From Cetobacterium sp. 2A (GTDB lineage Bacteria; Fusobacteriota; Fusobacteriia; Fusobacteriales; Fusobacteriaceae), in contig NZ_JACFAJ010000002.1 in the NCBI RefSeq assembly GCF_014250685.1, forward strand, positions 1-39,050: 39,050 nt of DNA, in the 5' to 3' direction. Within the stretch, counting starts at the first letter, position 1. Each line of letters begins with the position of its first letter. Below, piece by piece: positions 17,147 through 23,694 of this stretch. The position numbers were made by a program, and so were the translations under genes. The notes beneath the pieces are model-generated. The model ran no database searches, was not told the DNA's origin, and was given only the letters and a program-made list of their open reading frames with translations.

Positions 17147-17434
17147 TTAACTCAGTAACTCTATAGCAACATAATAAAATGTTGGAGTAAAATTAGAAGT
17201 TCCTCCAGCATGCCTAGCTATGAAGTTTGTAGTGGTTATTTTTGAAGTTTGAATTGCTGCCCATTCATTCGTAGTGCCACTATAATTAGTTTGACTTATA
17301 AATAAAATTGGAACTTTCGCAAATGAATTTTTGAAGGATATAGTTTTGGTATTTCCAACAACTGAGGGTGTTGCTATTGAAAAATTTCCTATTTCTATTT
17401 TTCTGATCCCTAAGTCTTCGATTAAATTCTCTAA
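17147..17434 (-). CDS. Silent tail-fibre C-terminal cassette D, H-type-lectin-like
   Basis: Start-less 95-codon segment: LENLIEDLGIRKIEIGN, then TKTISFKNSFAKVPILFIS, SKITTTNFIARHAGG and TFYYVAIELLS. The pattern F-x-x-x-F-x-x-x-P-x-x-x-x-S ... T-T-T-x-F ... A-x-E resembles H-type lectin domains, which bind sugars in phage and invertebrate proteins. That assignment is by pattern only. Oriented like the expressed gene, so two inversions are needed to place it there. Confidence 0.72.
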   Translation of the reverse strand, partial: LENLIEDLGIRKIEIGNFSIATPSVVGNTKTISFKNSFAKVPILFISQTNYSGTTNEWAAIQTSKITTTNFIARHAGGTSNFTPTFYYVAIELLS

Positions 17435-17435
17435 T
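17424..17435 (-). repeat. Shufflon recombination site D
   Basis: ATTAGAGAATTT reading minus, with 5' flank TTTAAT, 18 bases downstream of the stop of cassette C. Confidence 0.8.
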
Positions 17436-17453
17436 ATTAAAGTAAAAATAAAT

Positions 17454-17804
17454 TTATTTATGGAGTATAAATGATATAGAAAAATATAAAGATTCATCAT
17501 AATCAACCAAAATTTGATTAAGTGAGTTTACCAAAATTTTACCATTCCTAATTCTAGCTACAATAACTTTTCCTTTGTTTGAAACTATTGGGAAAAATGT
17601 GCTATTAATTTTAAATCCATTTGGGATAATAAGTTCTAAAAATTCAATAAGGTTAGAACTGATACTTAGGCCTCTTCCATAATCACCTAGGTCTACACTA
17701 ACCAATATAGTGTTATTATTTCTAGCACTATCACAAACGGCTATTTCTCCACTAACGCCTGATATTTTTTTTAAAACAATTCCATCACCAATTAAATTCT
17801 CTAA
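17454..17804 (-). CDS. Silent tail-fibre C-terminal cassette C
   Basis: Start-less 116-codon segment: LENLIGDGIVLKKISG, then VSGEIAVCDSARNNNTILVSV, IIPNGFKINSTFFPIV, VIVARIRNGKILV and ending YFSISFILHK. It shares nothing obvious with the other cassettes after the first four residues. An ATG at 17822 belongs to the flanking cassette B side (ATAAATT reading) and lacks a ribosome binding site. Confidence 0.75.
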   Translation of the reverse strand, partial: LENLIGDGIVLKKISGVSGEIAVCDSARNNNTILVSVDLGDYGRGLSISSNLIEFLELIIPNGFKINSTFFPIVSNKGKVIVARIRNGKILVNSLNQILVDYDESLYFSISFILHK

Positions 17805-17818
17805 TATTAGAGAATTTA
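17793..17818. repeat. 26-bp perfect palindrome formed by sites C and B head to head
   Basis: Site C (17794-17805, minus) and site B (17806-17817, plus) abut so that the whole 26 bases equal their own reverse complement; each half carries TTAGAGAATTTA. Cassettes C and B leave it in opposite directions. Confidence 0.9.
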
Positions 17819-18118
17819 TCATGTTATAACAAACATACTATGACTTCATATGGATTCGAGATAATCATAGAACGAACTGGGAATATTTGTATATTAAGTG
17901 TTTCTTCTTACACTCCAACACAAAATTCTGGCGGAATATACGGATTACCAACCTGGGCTATTGCTCTGACAAAGGGTTGTGGAGCTTTAACTGGCGATGG
18001 TGTGCCGTTGGCCACAGGAGAAATGTATGTTTCGGAGTCAGAATTCAGTTGGTTTGTTAACGATATTTCAAGACCCGCATTATACACTGGTCAAATAATT
18101 TATATCGCAAAGTATTAA
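17807..18118 (+). CDS. Silent tail-fibre C-terminal cassette B
   Basis: Start-less 103-codon segment: LENLSCYNKHTMTSYGFEI, then IIERTGNICILSVSSYTPTQ, YGLPTWAIALTKGC, and ending GQIIYIAKY. Its TAA (18116-18118) overlaps the stop codon of the expressed fibre (18115-18117) on the other strand. The A/B pair thus forms a 0.59-kb convergent unit bounded by inverted sites, and one inversion swaps A for B. Confidence 0.78.
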   Translation, partial: LENLSCYNKHTMTSYGFEIIIERTGNICILSVSSYTPTQNSGGIYGLPTWAIALTKGCGALTGDGVPLATGEMYVSESEFSWFVNDISRPALYTGQIIYIAKY

Positions 18119-18756
18119 ACTAAAAGCATTAGATAAATTGTTCCACTTCCTCCATTTTGAGGATTTATCCAATAACCATCTGGAGCTGTATTTAGACCTA
18201 AAATTATATTGTTTTTAATAATCTGTTGATTCAGTGCAATTTTTCCATTTTCAAAAGTTATTGAAAAATTAAGAATATGTTTATAATCAATCCCTATGGG
18301 AATTTTAACTTCTTCAATTGAATTGGGAGGAGAAATCCATCTATATTGTTTGAAAACTATTTTATTTTGGATATTCCCATTTGAACCTACTAAATTCTCT
18401 AATTTACCTAATAAATCATCATTTGAAATCGCAGTAAAGTAGGTAGCATCTGCGTAATTTATTGATGTGTTTCTTATACACTTAAAAATACTTTTGTTAG
18501 CTGTGTCGTAATATGCTTTCCCCGCAACTTTAGTAGTAGTATTATTTAAAATTCCACTATATTCAATTCCTAATGTTTCTGCGAGCTTAGCCCCTTCTAA
18601 AATTTGTCCTGTAGATATTCCAAAATTCTTATTAAAAGCAGTATTTTTTACAAAAGAATTTTCTTTTTTACCAAAATCTTCATATATCAACTGCATAGCT
18701 TTACTAAATGCAGTTTTTCCTAAAATTGGATCTAAAGTTTTAAGAATTTTTTTCAT
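18115..18756 (-). CDS. Tail fibre with switchable C-terminus (expressed cassette A)
   Basis: 213 residues; ATG after AAGGGGGAATTA. Residues 1-118 are the constant part (MKKILKTLDPILGKTAFS... ISNDDLLGK). LENL at 119-122 is encoded by the recombination repeat. Residues 123-213 are cassette A (VGSNGNIQ ... GTIYLMLLV). The C-terminal part contains WISPPNSIEEVKIPI and GYWINPQNGGSGTIYL, beta-rich, consistent with the distal receptor-binding domain. Upstream genes are short fibre components and the baseplate; the recombinase lies past the six silent cassettes. Expression of alternative C-termini would change host range. Confidence 0.82.
   Translation of the reverse strand: MKKILKTLDPILGKTAFSKAMQLIYEDFGKKENSFVKNTAFNKNFGISTGQILEGAKLAETLGIEYSGILNNTTTKVAGKAYYDTANKSIFKCIRNTSINYADATYFTAISNDDLLGKLENLVGSNGNIQNKIVFKQYRWISPPNSIEEVKIPIGIDYKHILNFSITFENGKIALNQQIIKNNIILGLNTAPDGYWINPQNGGSGTIYLMLLV
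18392..18403 (-). repeat. Shufflon recombination site A, inside the expressed fibre gene
   Basis: ATTAGAGAATTT reading minus, within codons 118-122 of the fibre gene, 5' flank GGTAA. The only one of the seven copies preceded by an open frame with a start codon. Confidence 0.85.
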
Positions 18757-19001
18757 TAATTCCCCCTTAATTTTTTTATTATCTCTTCAACTTCTATAGT
18801 TGTTAGAATATTATCTATTTTTTTAAGTGCATAAAGTTGGTTATTAAGTAATATTCCCTCATTTTCATTTATCGTGTAGAAACTTTCTGTTTCTGCTACA
18901 AGAATAATATCTCCAATTTCAACATATTTATTTTCTTGAAGAGATTGAATCGTATTTTCTCTTAAAAAACTTTCTGTATCTCTTTTATTTCTAAAAATCA
19001 C
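18756..19001 (-). CDS. Short tail-fibre-region protein with EVEEII..LRG tail
   Basis: 81 residues. GTG start after GGGGGATAAAATA. Not recognised as a named family. Contains a compact beta segment (VEIGDIILVAETESFYTINE) and ends in TTIEVEEIIKKLRGN, nearly the same as the end of the protein at 20873-21202. Its stop overlaps the ATG of the fibre gene by one base, so fibre translation is coupled to it. Confidence 0.65.
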   Translation of the reverse strand: MIFRNKRDTESFLRENTIQSLQENKYVEIGDIILVAETESFYTINENEGILLNNQLYALKKIDNILTTIEVEEIIKKLRGN

Positions 19002-19005
19002 TATT

Positions 19006-19551
19006 TTATCCCCCTAATACAGCAATTTCACTTCCTATTTTATATTTCTCTTTAAGAATTATTTCTTTATTTGCATAATTTATACTATAATGTTTGTCAA
19101 AACTTAGTAGATAACCATTTATAAATATCTTTAATTTGCTTAAATTAAAGTTAGACGGAAGAGTTATTTTCTCTGTTTCAGACTCTAATATGTAGTCGTA
19201 TCTAGATTCTAAGTTGCTAATATACTCAGTTATTAAAACTGACGCTTTATATTTATATTTTTCATTAAGCATTATTTGTTTTAAAACTGTATCAACAGTA
19301 TAATGTTGATTTAAAGATAACAAAATTCCATTTATAGATACTTTTAAAGTTTTATTTAAAATAAAATCTTGAGATAAAGTTATAACACTTTCACCAGGAG
19401 TAAGGGTGCATTTAAATTCATTTTCACTAACAGAAGCTAAAGGCATAATTAAAGTTAGCAGTGTTTTTAGCCCAGATTTATTTAATAACGCATTCTCATC
19501 TTGATTATTTAAAAGAGCATAGTATGATTTTTTAAAACTAGATATACTCAT
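19006..19551 (-). CDS. Tail-fibre-region protein with an internal duplication
   Basis: 181 residues, ATG after AAGGAGAAAGC. After a 45-residue N-terminus there are two similar units. The first has ESVITLSQDFILNKTLKVSI, NGILLSLNQHYTVD and QIMLNEKYK. The second has EKITLPSNFNLSKLKIFI, NGYLLSFDKHYSIN and EIILKEKYK. This is a tandem duplication of a beta-rich domain of about 60 residues that recurs in phage tail proteins. Likely a fibre shaft or connector component. Confidence 0.65.
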   Translation of the reverse strand: MSISSFKKSYYALLNNQDENALLNKSGLKTLLTLIMPLASVSENEFKCTLTPGESVITLSQDFILNKTLKVSINGILLSLNQHYTVDTVLKQIMLNEKYKYKASVLITEYISNLESRYDYILESETEKITLPSNFNLSKLKIFINGYLLSFDKHYSINYANKEIILKEKYKIGSEIAVLGG

Positions 19552-19560
19552 GCTTTCTCC

Positions 19561-20328
19561 TTACCTTTTTGACGCTTCAACTAAACTCTCTATGTCTGCA
19601 TTTGTTATATAAACCATTTTCGCTTCTAGGTTTGTAGTTCTAGTTTCAACACTGCTAATTCTTGAAACTGCATTTCCTAAATTAGCATCTGTAGTTGCTA
19701 TTTTTGTTAAAGCTAATGCTGAATCTGTTGAAGCCTTATTCCACTGCCCTCTTTCTGCTGCTGATATTATCTTTGTTGAATCTATCTGTAAAATACCATT
19801 TGCATCGACTGTAATTATAGATCCTGACTTTACCCCTCCGAGAACAGCTGAAGTTGCTTTTGGTAGAGTATAATTACTTAATCCAGCCAATTTAATAACC
19901 ATTTCTTTAGTCATTAGTCCATTTGCTGTTGTTGTTGCAACACCTGGAAGCATTAATCCACCTAAATCTTGCCAAATTTTTGTATCTGATTCATAAATAT
20001 AGAATGTATTTTCTCCTGTAGTAACAATACCAAACCAACCATCTTGAGGATTAGGAAGTGCTTTTAATGCTTCTAATGTAGGGAAACTACCTTTCCATGT
20101 GAGACCACTTGCTAGTGTATTTAAAGCTGAATCAAGCTGACTTTGACTTATCTTTGCATTCCATGTTGATTTCTCTGTATCACTTACAAATCTTTTAGCT
20201 GCATTTTCTATAACGTCAGTTGCTTGATGTGTATGAGCTAATCCAGCTTTCTTTTTTATATCTTCATATATTAAAGTCACTAACTCTTCTAGTTGTTCAT
20301 ATTTTAAAATAGCATTTGCATTTGCCAT
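19561..20328 (-). CDS. Phage tail fibre/shaft protein
   Basis: 255 residues. The longest frame begins at 20355, but ATG at 20328 follows GGGGGATAAAATT and is the likely start. AHTHQATDV and RFVSDTEKSTWNAK are hallmarks of phage fibre shafts. LPKATSAVLGGVKSG followed by ITVDANGILQID and then SVETRTTNLEAK are also typical (trimeric, coiled-coil end). It ends in VYITNADIESLVEASKR, a variant of the C-terminal motif seen in its neighbours. Probably a proximal fibre segment between the baseplate and the switchable tip. Confidence 0.8.
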   Translation of the reverse strand: MANANAILKYEQLEELVTLIYEDIKKKAGLAHTHQATDVIENAAKRFVSDTEKSTWNAKISQSQLDSALNTLASGLTWKGSFPTLEALKALPNPQDGWFGIVTTGENTFYIYESDTKIWQDLGGLMLPGVATTTANGLMTKEMVIKLAGLSNYTLPKATSAVLGGVKSGSIITVDANGILQIDSTKIISAAERGQWNKASTDSALALTKIATTDANLGNAVSRISSVETRTTNLEAKMVYITNADIESLVEASKR

Positions 20329-20332
20329 AATT

Positions 20333-20868
20333 TTATCCCCCTCTAATTTTATCAATTAAAATTCGTACTTGTGTCGAAGTTATTATGCAGTTATCTATAT
20401 GATCTTTTACTTTTTCTGTATATTCCTCTAGTTCTCCTTTACCGTTTGCTATAACTTCATACAGCTCGTCAATAGTTCCTTTTATATCTTTTGCAATTAG
20501 TTCAGGAATATATTGATTTAAGAGTTCATAATCTTTTTTTTTACAACATAGAAGTAAATTTCTTCAGTTGCTTGTAAGATTGAATCTCCTTTTTTTTGAG
20601 TTAATCTTACAAAAACTTGACCTGGGACTTGAAGAACTTCATTAGGGATTTTAATTTTTACATTTTGTTGTAAATTAACTTTTTTTTGTACATAAAGTTT
20701 TTTTTCGTTTTCATTATAAAATGAGAGTTCCAGTTCAGATTCTGGAGTGAAATTTTCTATTTGAATATCTAAAATAGCAATATTCAAATCCCCTTCTAAG
20801 AATACTCCTCTTTCAAATTGCAACTCATTAATTCTCCAGGAAACTTTCATAATTTTTTCTAAATTCAT
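20333..20868 (-). CDS. BppU-like baseplate/fibre protein, frame shift at an A9 run
   Basis: The ATG follows GGGGGGAATAGTAGT. The 116-residue zero frame (SWRINELQFERGVFLEGDLN ... VFVRLTQKKGD) resembles the N-terminal domain of BppU-type upper baseplate proteins and stops at 20518. At nine consecutive A residues (20534-20542 on the plus strand, as T) a -1 shift opens a further 62 codons: DYELLNQYIPELIAKDIKG to TSTQVRILIDKIRGG, stop at 20333. The extension fills an otherwise gene-free gap exactly. Either a run-length error, transcriptional slippage or programmed -1 shift (A AAA AAG) could explain this. Confidence 0.7.
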
Positions 20869-20872
20869 ACTA

Positions 20873-21202
20873 CTATTCCCCCCTGAGATTATTTATTATC
20901 TCTTCAACTTCTGTAGTTGTCATTTTTGTAGTTTTTTCTGTTAAATCTTTTGTTAAAGTATCTTTTAATTTAAAAACAGCTTTAGCTGTAGAAAGCTTGT
21001 TTTCATCATCTTCTATTAAATTAGTTTTATTCAAATTAAAACCACTATTTTTAACTTCTATTTTTGGCTCTTTAGCATCTAATTCTCCCTGTATTTTTTT
21101 AGCATTTTCATCAATAATATCAAAGTTTTCATTCAATACTTCTATATCAGCTAAATTATCATAACCTGGTTTCTTTAATTTTAAAGTATCTGTTTGTTTC
21201 AA
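20873..21202 (-). CDS. Short phage tail-fibre N-terminal protein
   Basis: 109 residues, TTG start nine bases after GGAGGG. The opening (TDTLKLKKPGYDNLADIEVLNENFDIID) is a pattern shared by many tail-fibre N-termini that dock on the baseplate. The middle is a helical segment (EDDENKLSTAKAVFKLKDTL). The end MTTTEVEEIINNLRGE matches that of the gene at 18756-19001. Follows the baseplate genes directly. Confidence 0.75.
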   Translation of the reverse strand: MKQTDTLKLKKPGYDNLADIEVLNENFDIIDENAKKIQGELDAKEPKIEVKNSGFNLNKTNLIEDDENKLSTAKAVFKLKDTLTKDLTEKTTKMTTTEVEEIINNLRGE

Positions 21203-21203
21203 G

Positions 21204-21746
21204 TTATATTCCCTCCATTTTTAAAAGTTGTCCCCATGTAAATTTTTTGTAACTATCCCAAACTTTAGGTTTTACAACTCCCCATGGCCTATATTTGAAT
21301 GTAAAATTTATTGGCAAATGTGCTGGTTTAGCTTCATTTATTGCTGATTTTAAAACTTCAACATCTCGTGGAATCCCTATAACTGACACAAAAGTTATTT
21401 CTATAACTGCATTTGTAAATAATATTGCTACCTCTCCATCTCTCCAGGAGTTAGCTATTGTTCGTAATAATTTTAAATCACATTTCCCAGATGTTTTCCA
21501 TCTAGCTTCTATTTCTTCTCTTTTTCCATCAAGTGTTATACTCATAGTTTTATAATCCATTTGATTCTCTAAAATAGCAATTCCAAATGCTGTCATTGTA
21601 TCGAACCAAAATTCAGTTCCTAACAACTCTGCTCTTTTTTCTAGGTTATCTAATTTTTCTCCAGCTACTCCTAAAATAGAATTAAGATATGGATCCTCTC
21701 TAAAAACTCTATGTAAATTATTTATAATTCCAATTTTATGCAACAC
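21204..21746 (-). CDS. Baseplate/tail protein XkdU-like (DUF2313, tail protein I equivalent)
   Basis: 180 residues, starting at a GTG that overlaps the stop of the baseplate J gene (GTGTTGCATAA). Contains DTMTAFGIAILENQMDY and KREEIEARWKTSGKCDLKLL, then HLPINFTFKYRPWG, in the order seen in PBSX XkdU/YmfQ proteins. It joins the baseplate to the tail fibres, so it is the expected last baseplate gene before the fibre set. Confidence 0.82.
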   Translation of the reverse strand: MLHKIGIINNLHRVFREDPYLNSILGVAGEKLDNLEKRAELLGTEFWFDTMTAFGIAILENQMDYKTMSITLDGKREEIEARWKTSGKCDLKLLRTIANSWRDGEVAILFTNAVIEITFVSVIGIPRDVEVLKSAINEAKPAHLPINFTFKYRPWGVVKPKVWDSYKKFTWGQLLKMEGI

Positions 21747-22827
21747 TTAAATTCACGTTCCCTAGAACTGCCACTTCTTTTGTTCCTATGATTACATTTT
21801 CTTGTAATCCATTTATTGTGAAAGTTGTCCATTCTTGAATACCTTCAACATTAAGTATCCATGATGATAATATAGCGTATGAGACACTCTCTCTTTTAAA
21901 TGCTATGTTCTTTAGATAAACTCTTACTTCTTGCTCTATAAGGGGCTTTAATTCTTCAAGATTATAACCATCTTTTAAAATAAGAGAACTTTCTATATTA
22001 ACTATTTTTGCTGTTGCACTTATAACCGTACAGTAAGCCCCAATTGGTGCTTGTCCAGCTCCAGTACCCCAAGTCTCATTCTCATGACCTTTAGGATCTA
22101 CATACTCTTGAACCCTATTTATCAATTCCTCATTAGCAATAACCTTATTATCATCGATTACTACCATCTGAACAGTATTGTTTCCATTCCATAAAGGAAA
22201 AACTCTAACATCTCCAACTCCAACAACTTCTCTTCCCCATTGCATATAATGATATACATTCCCTGAAGTAGCGGGTTTTTGAATCTCTATTAAATATCTT
22301 TCTCTTAAAGAGTCATCTGTTTCTTCATCATATCCGTCTATTAATTGATCCTTATTTGTAACTTTTGAAATTCCTTGAATTGTAATTGGAATAAGTGTTA
22401 TAGAGTTTGCTCCAACATTTCCATTTGAACCAGCCTTCACTGCTTCTATATTTACAGTTCCTAGTGTGTTTATAGTAACTTGTTCTGTTGCCTTATATCT
22501 GTTCCCTGATTCTGTTTCAAAAAAATCTCCTACTTTTATAACTCCAGTTCCTTCAACTGTTAATACTCCTTTTGCTGGATTAGCTGCTTTCCTATATAAT
22601 CCCTTTCTTTGCTCTACAAATCTTGTTAATTCTTGGCCAATTAAATTATATACGTCTAACTTTTTATAGTACTCTTCTAATTTTTTTTCAAACTTATGAG
22701 ATTCTATAGCATATGTCCTTGTTAAATCCCTCGTAAAAGTTCCAATATCTTTTACATAATCATCTGAAATACTATTTAACATTTCTTGTTCTATTTCATC
22801 TATAGTAGGAACTTTATATGTTGTCAC
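21736..22827 (-). CDS. Baseplate J-like protein (XkdT equivalent)
   Basis: 363 residues. Structural baseplate wedge protein of contractile tails (gpJ / T4 gp6 relative). N-terminal helical part with PTIDEIEQEML, then RRAANPAKG-like RKAANPAKGVLTVEGTGVIKVGDFFETESG (the conserved baseplate J core) and IEAVKAGSNGNVGANSI, DESLRERYLIEIQKP and GVGDVRVFPLW. Overlaps XkdU-like by 11 bases and abuts the gp25/XkdS-like gene. Confidence 0.9.
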   Translation of the reverse strand: MTTYKVPTIDEIEQEMLNSISDDYVKDIGTFTRDLTRTYAIESHKFEKKLEEYYKKLDVYNLIGQELTRFVEQRKGLYRKAANPAKGVLTVEGTGVIKVGDFFETESGNRYKATEQVTINTLGTVNIEAVKAGSNGNVGANSITLIPITIQGISKVTNKDQLIDGYDEETDDSLRERYLIEIQKPATSGNVYHYMQWGREVVGVGDVRVFPLWNGNNTVQMVVIDDNKVIANEELINRVQEYVDPKGHENETWGTGAGQAPIGAYCTVISATAKIVNIESSLILKDGYNLEELKPLIEQEVRVYLKNIAFKRESVSYAILSSWILNVEGIQEWTTFTINGLQENVIIGTKEVAVLGNVNLSVA

Positions 22828-22828
22828 T

Positions 22829-23266
22829 CTATATACTCACCTCACTTGTTAAAGTCTCTCCACTTTTTAATATAACTGTTACCTCTATATTTAAAGAATT
22901 AAATCCATTTGTTGATTTAATATCTATTACTTCTTTAACCTCTTTTTTAGCTTGAATCTTTTCTTTTATTTCCCTTTCTAACTCCATTACTCCAAAAGGT
23001 GTACTAAATATACTATGCCCTCTTAAATTATATAAATCAGTCATTCCAAAACCAGTATCATCATAAACTCTATACTTTCCAGTTTGAGTTAATATCAATA
23101 ATTCAATCCATTGTCTAACTTGTTCAATCTCACTTGCTTCTTTAGTTTTTCCATCAACTATGACTATTTTTTTTGTTTTAAAATCAAAAAGGATCTCTTT
23201 TTTCCCTTTATTTTTATTTTCTTCTTTTAGATCTAAACTTTCATTAAAACTAGGAAATATACTCAT
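22829..23266 (-). CDS. Baseplate wedge protein, gp25/XkdS-like (DUF2634)
   Basis: 145 residues. TQTGKYRVYDDTGFGMTDLYNLRG, with its YR-x-Y/GFG/L pattern, is typical of XkdS proteins, distant relatives of T4 gp25/P2 gpW. These nucleate sheath assembly. The ATG overlaps the end of the preceding gene (ATGA-type). Confidence 0.82.
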   Translation of the reverse strand: MSIFPSFNESLDLKEENKNKGKKEILFDFKTKKIVIVDGKTKEASEIEQVRQWIELLILTQTGKYRVYDDTGFGMTDLYNLRGHSIFSTPFGVMELEREIKEKIQAKKEVKEVIDIKSTNGFNSLNIEVTVILKSGETLTSEVSI

Positions 23267-23694
23267 GGTTTCACCTTCCTATATTTGGAATCTATAAACC
23301 ACTTTTGCCCTTTTTCTGTAGGAACAACTTTTACATAATCTCCAACTATTAAAGTATCTGTATTTATAATTGTTCCAACCGCTTTATATTTTCCAGTACC
23401 TTCTATAGTCCCATGTTTATGCTTATGAGGACCTGGACTAGCTTCTACACTGCTAGATGTTGATTCTATCGTAATCTCTGTTATATCGCCTTCTATATCA
23501 AACTCTCTTGTGTAATCGTTATATAATCTGTCATTCATATATAATTTATGAGGTAATAAAATAACTTGCCCATCATAAATTGAAATTTCTATTTCTGGAG
23601 GAGCTTTAATTACTCTACCAATGCAAGGTTCAAATTCAACTTCTTTATTTTCTCTTTGTTTCATCATTTTAACCATTTCTGTTTGATAATTCAT
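23263..23694 (-). CDS. Baseplate/spike-region protein (DUF2577, XkdR-like)
   Basis: 143 residues. ATG after GGAGGTGAATTA. EFEPCIGRVIKAPPEIEISIYDGQ and LTVGDYVKVVP-like LIVGDYVKVVPTEKGQKWFIDSK form an OB-fold-type beta protein as in the XkdR/DUF2577 family, at the place where P2-type phages encode the spike (gpV). Contains a His-rich turn HKHKHG that might bind metal. Confidence 0.75.
   Translation of the reverse strand: MNYQTEMVKMMKQRENKEVEFEPCIGRVIKAPPEIEISIYDGQVILLPHKLYMNDRLYNDYTREFDIEGDITEITIESTSSSVEASPGPHKHKHGTIEGTGKYKAVGTIINTDTLIVGDYVKVVPTEKGQKWFIDSKYRKVKP

Noticed and set aside
17793..17818. The 26-bp palindrome as a transcription terminator
   Set aside because: No T tract follows and its halves recur singly as cassette junctions.
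16774..17822. Cassettes E, D and C as independent small genes starting at internal ATG codons
   Set aside because: None has a ribosome binding site and the reading frame is open back to the repeat; they are better read as start-less C-terminal cassettes.
16141..18118. Diversity-generating retroelement (template/variable repeat)
   Set aside because: No reverse transcriptase and no near-identical repeat pair differing at adenines; cassettes are unrelated segments joined at a short core.
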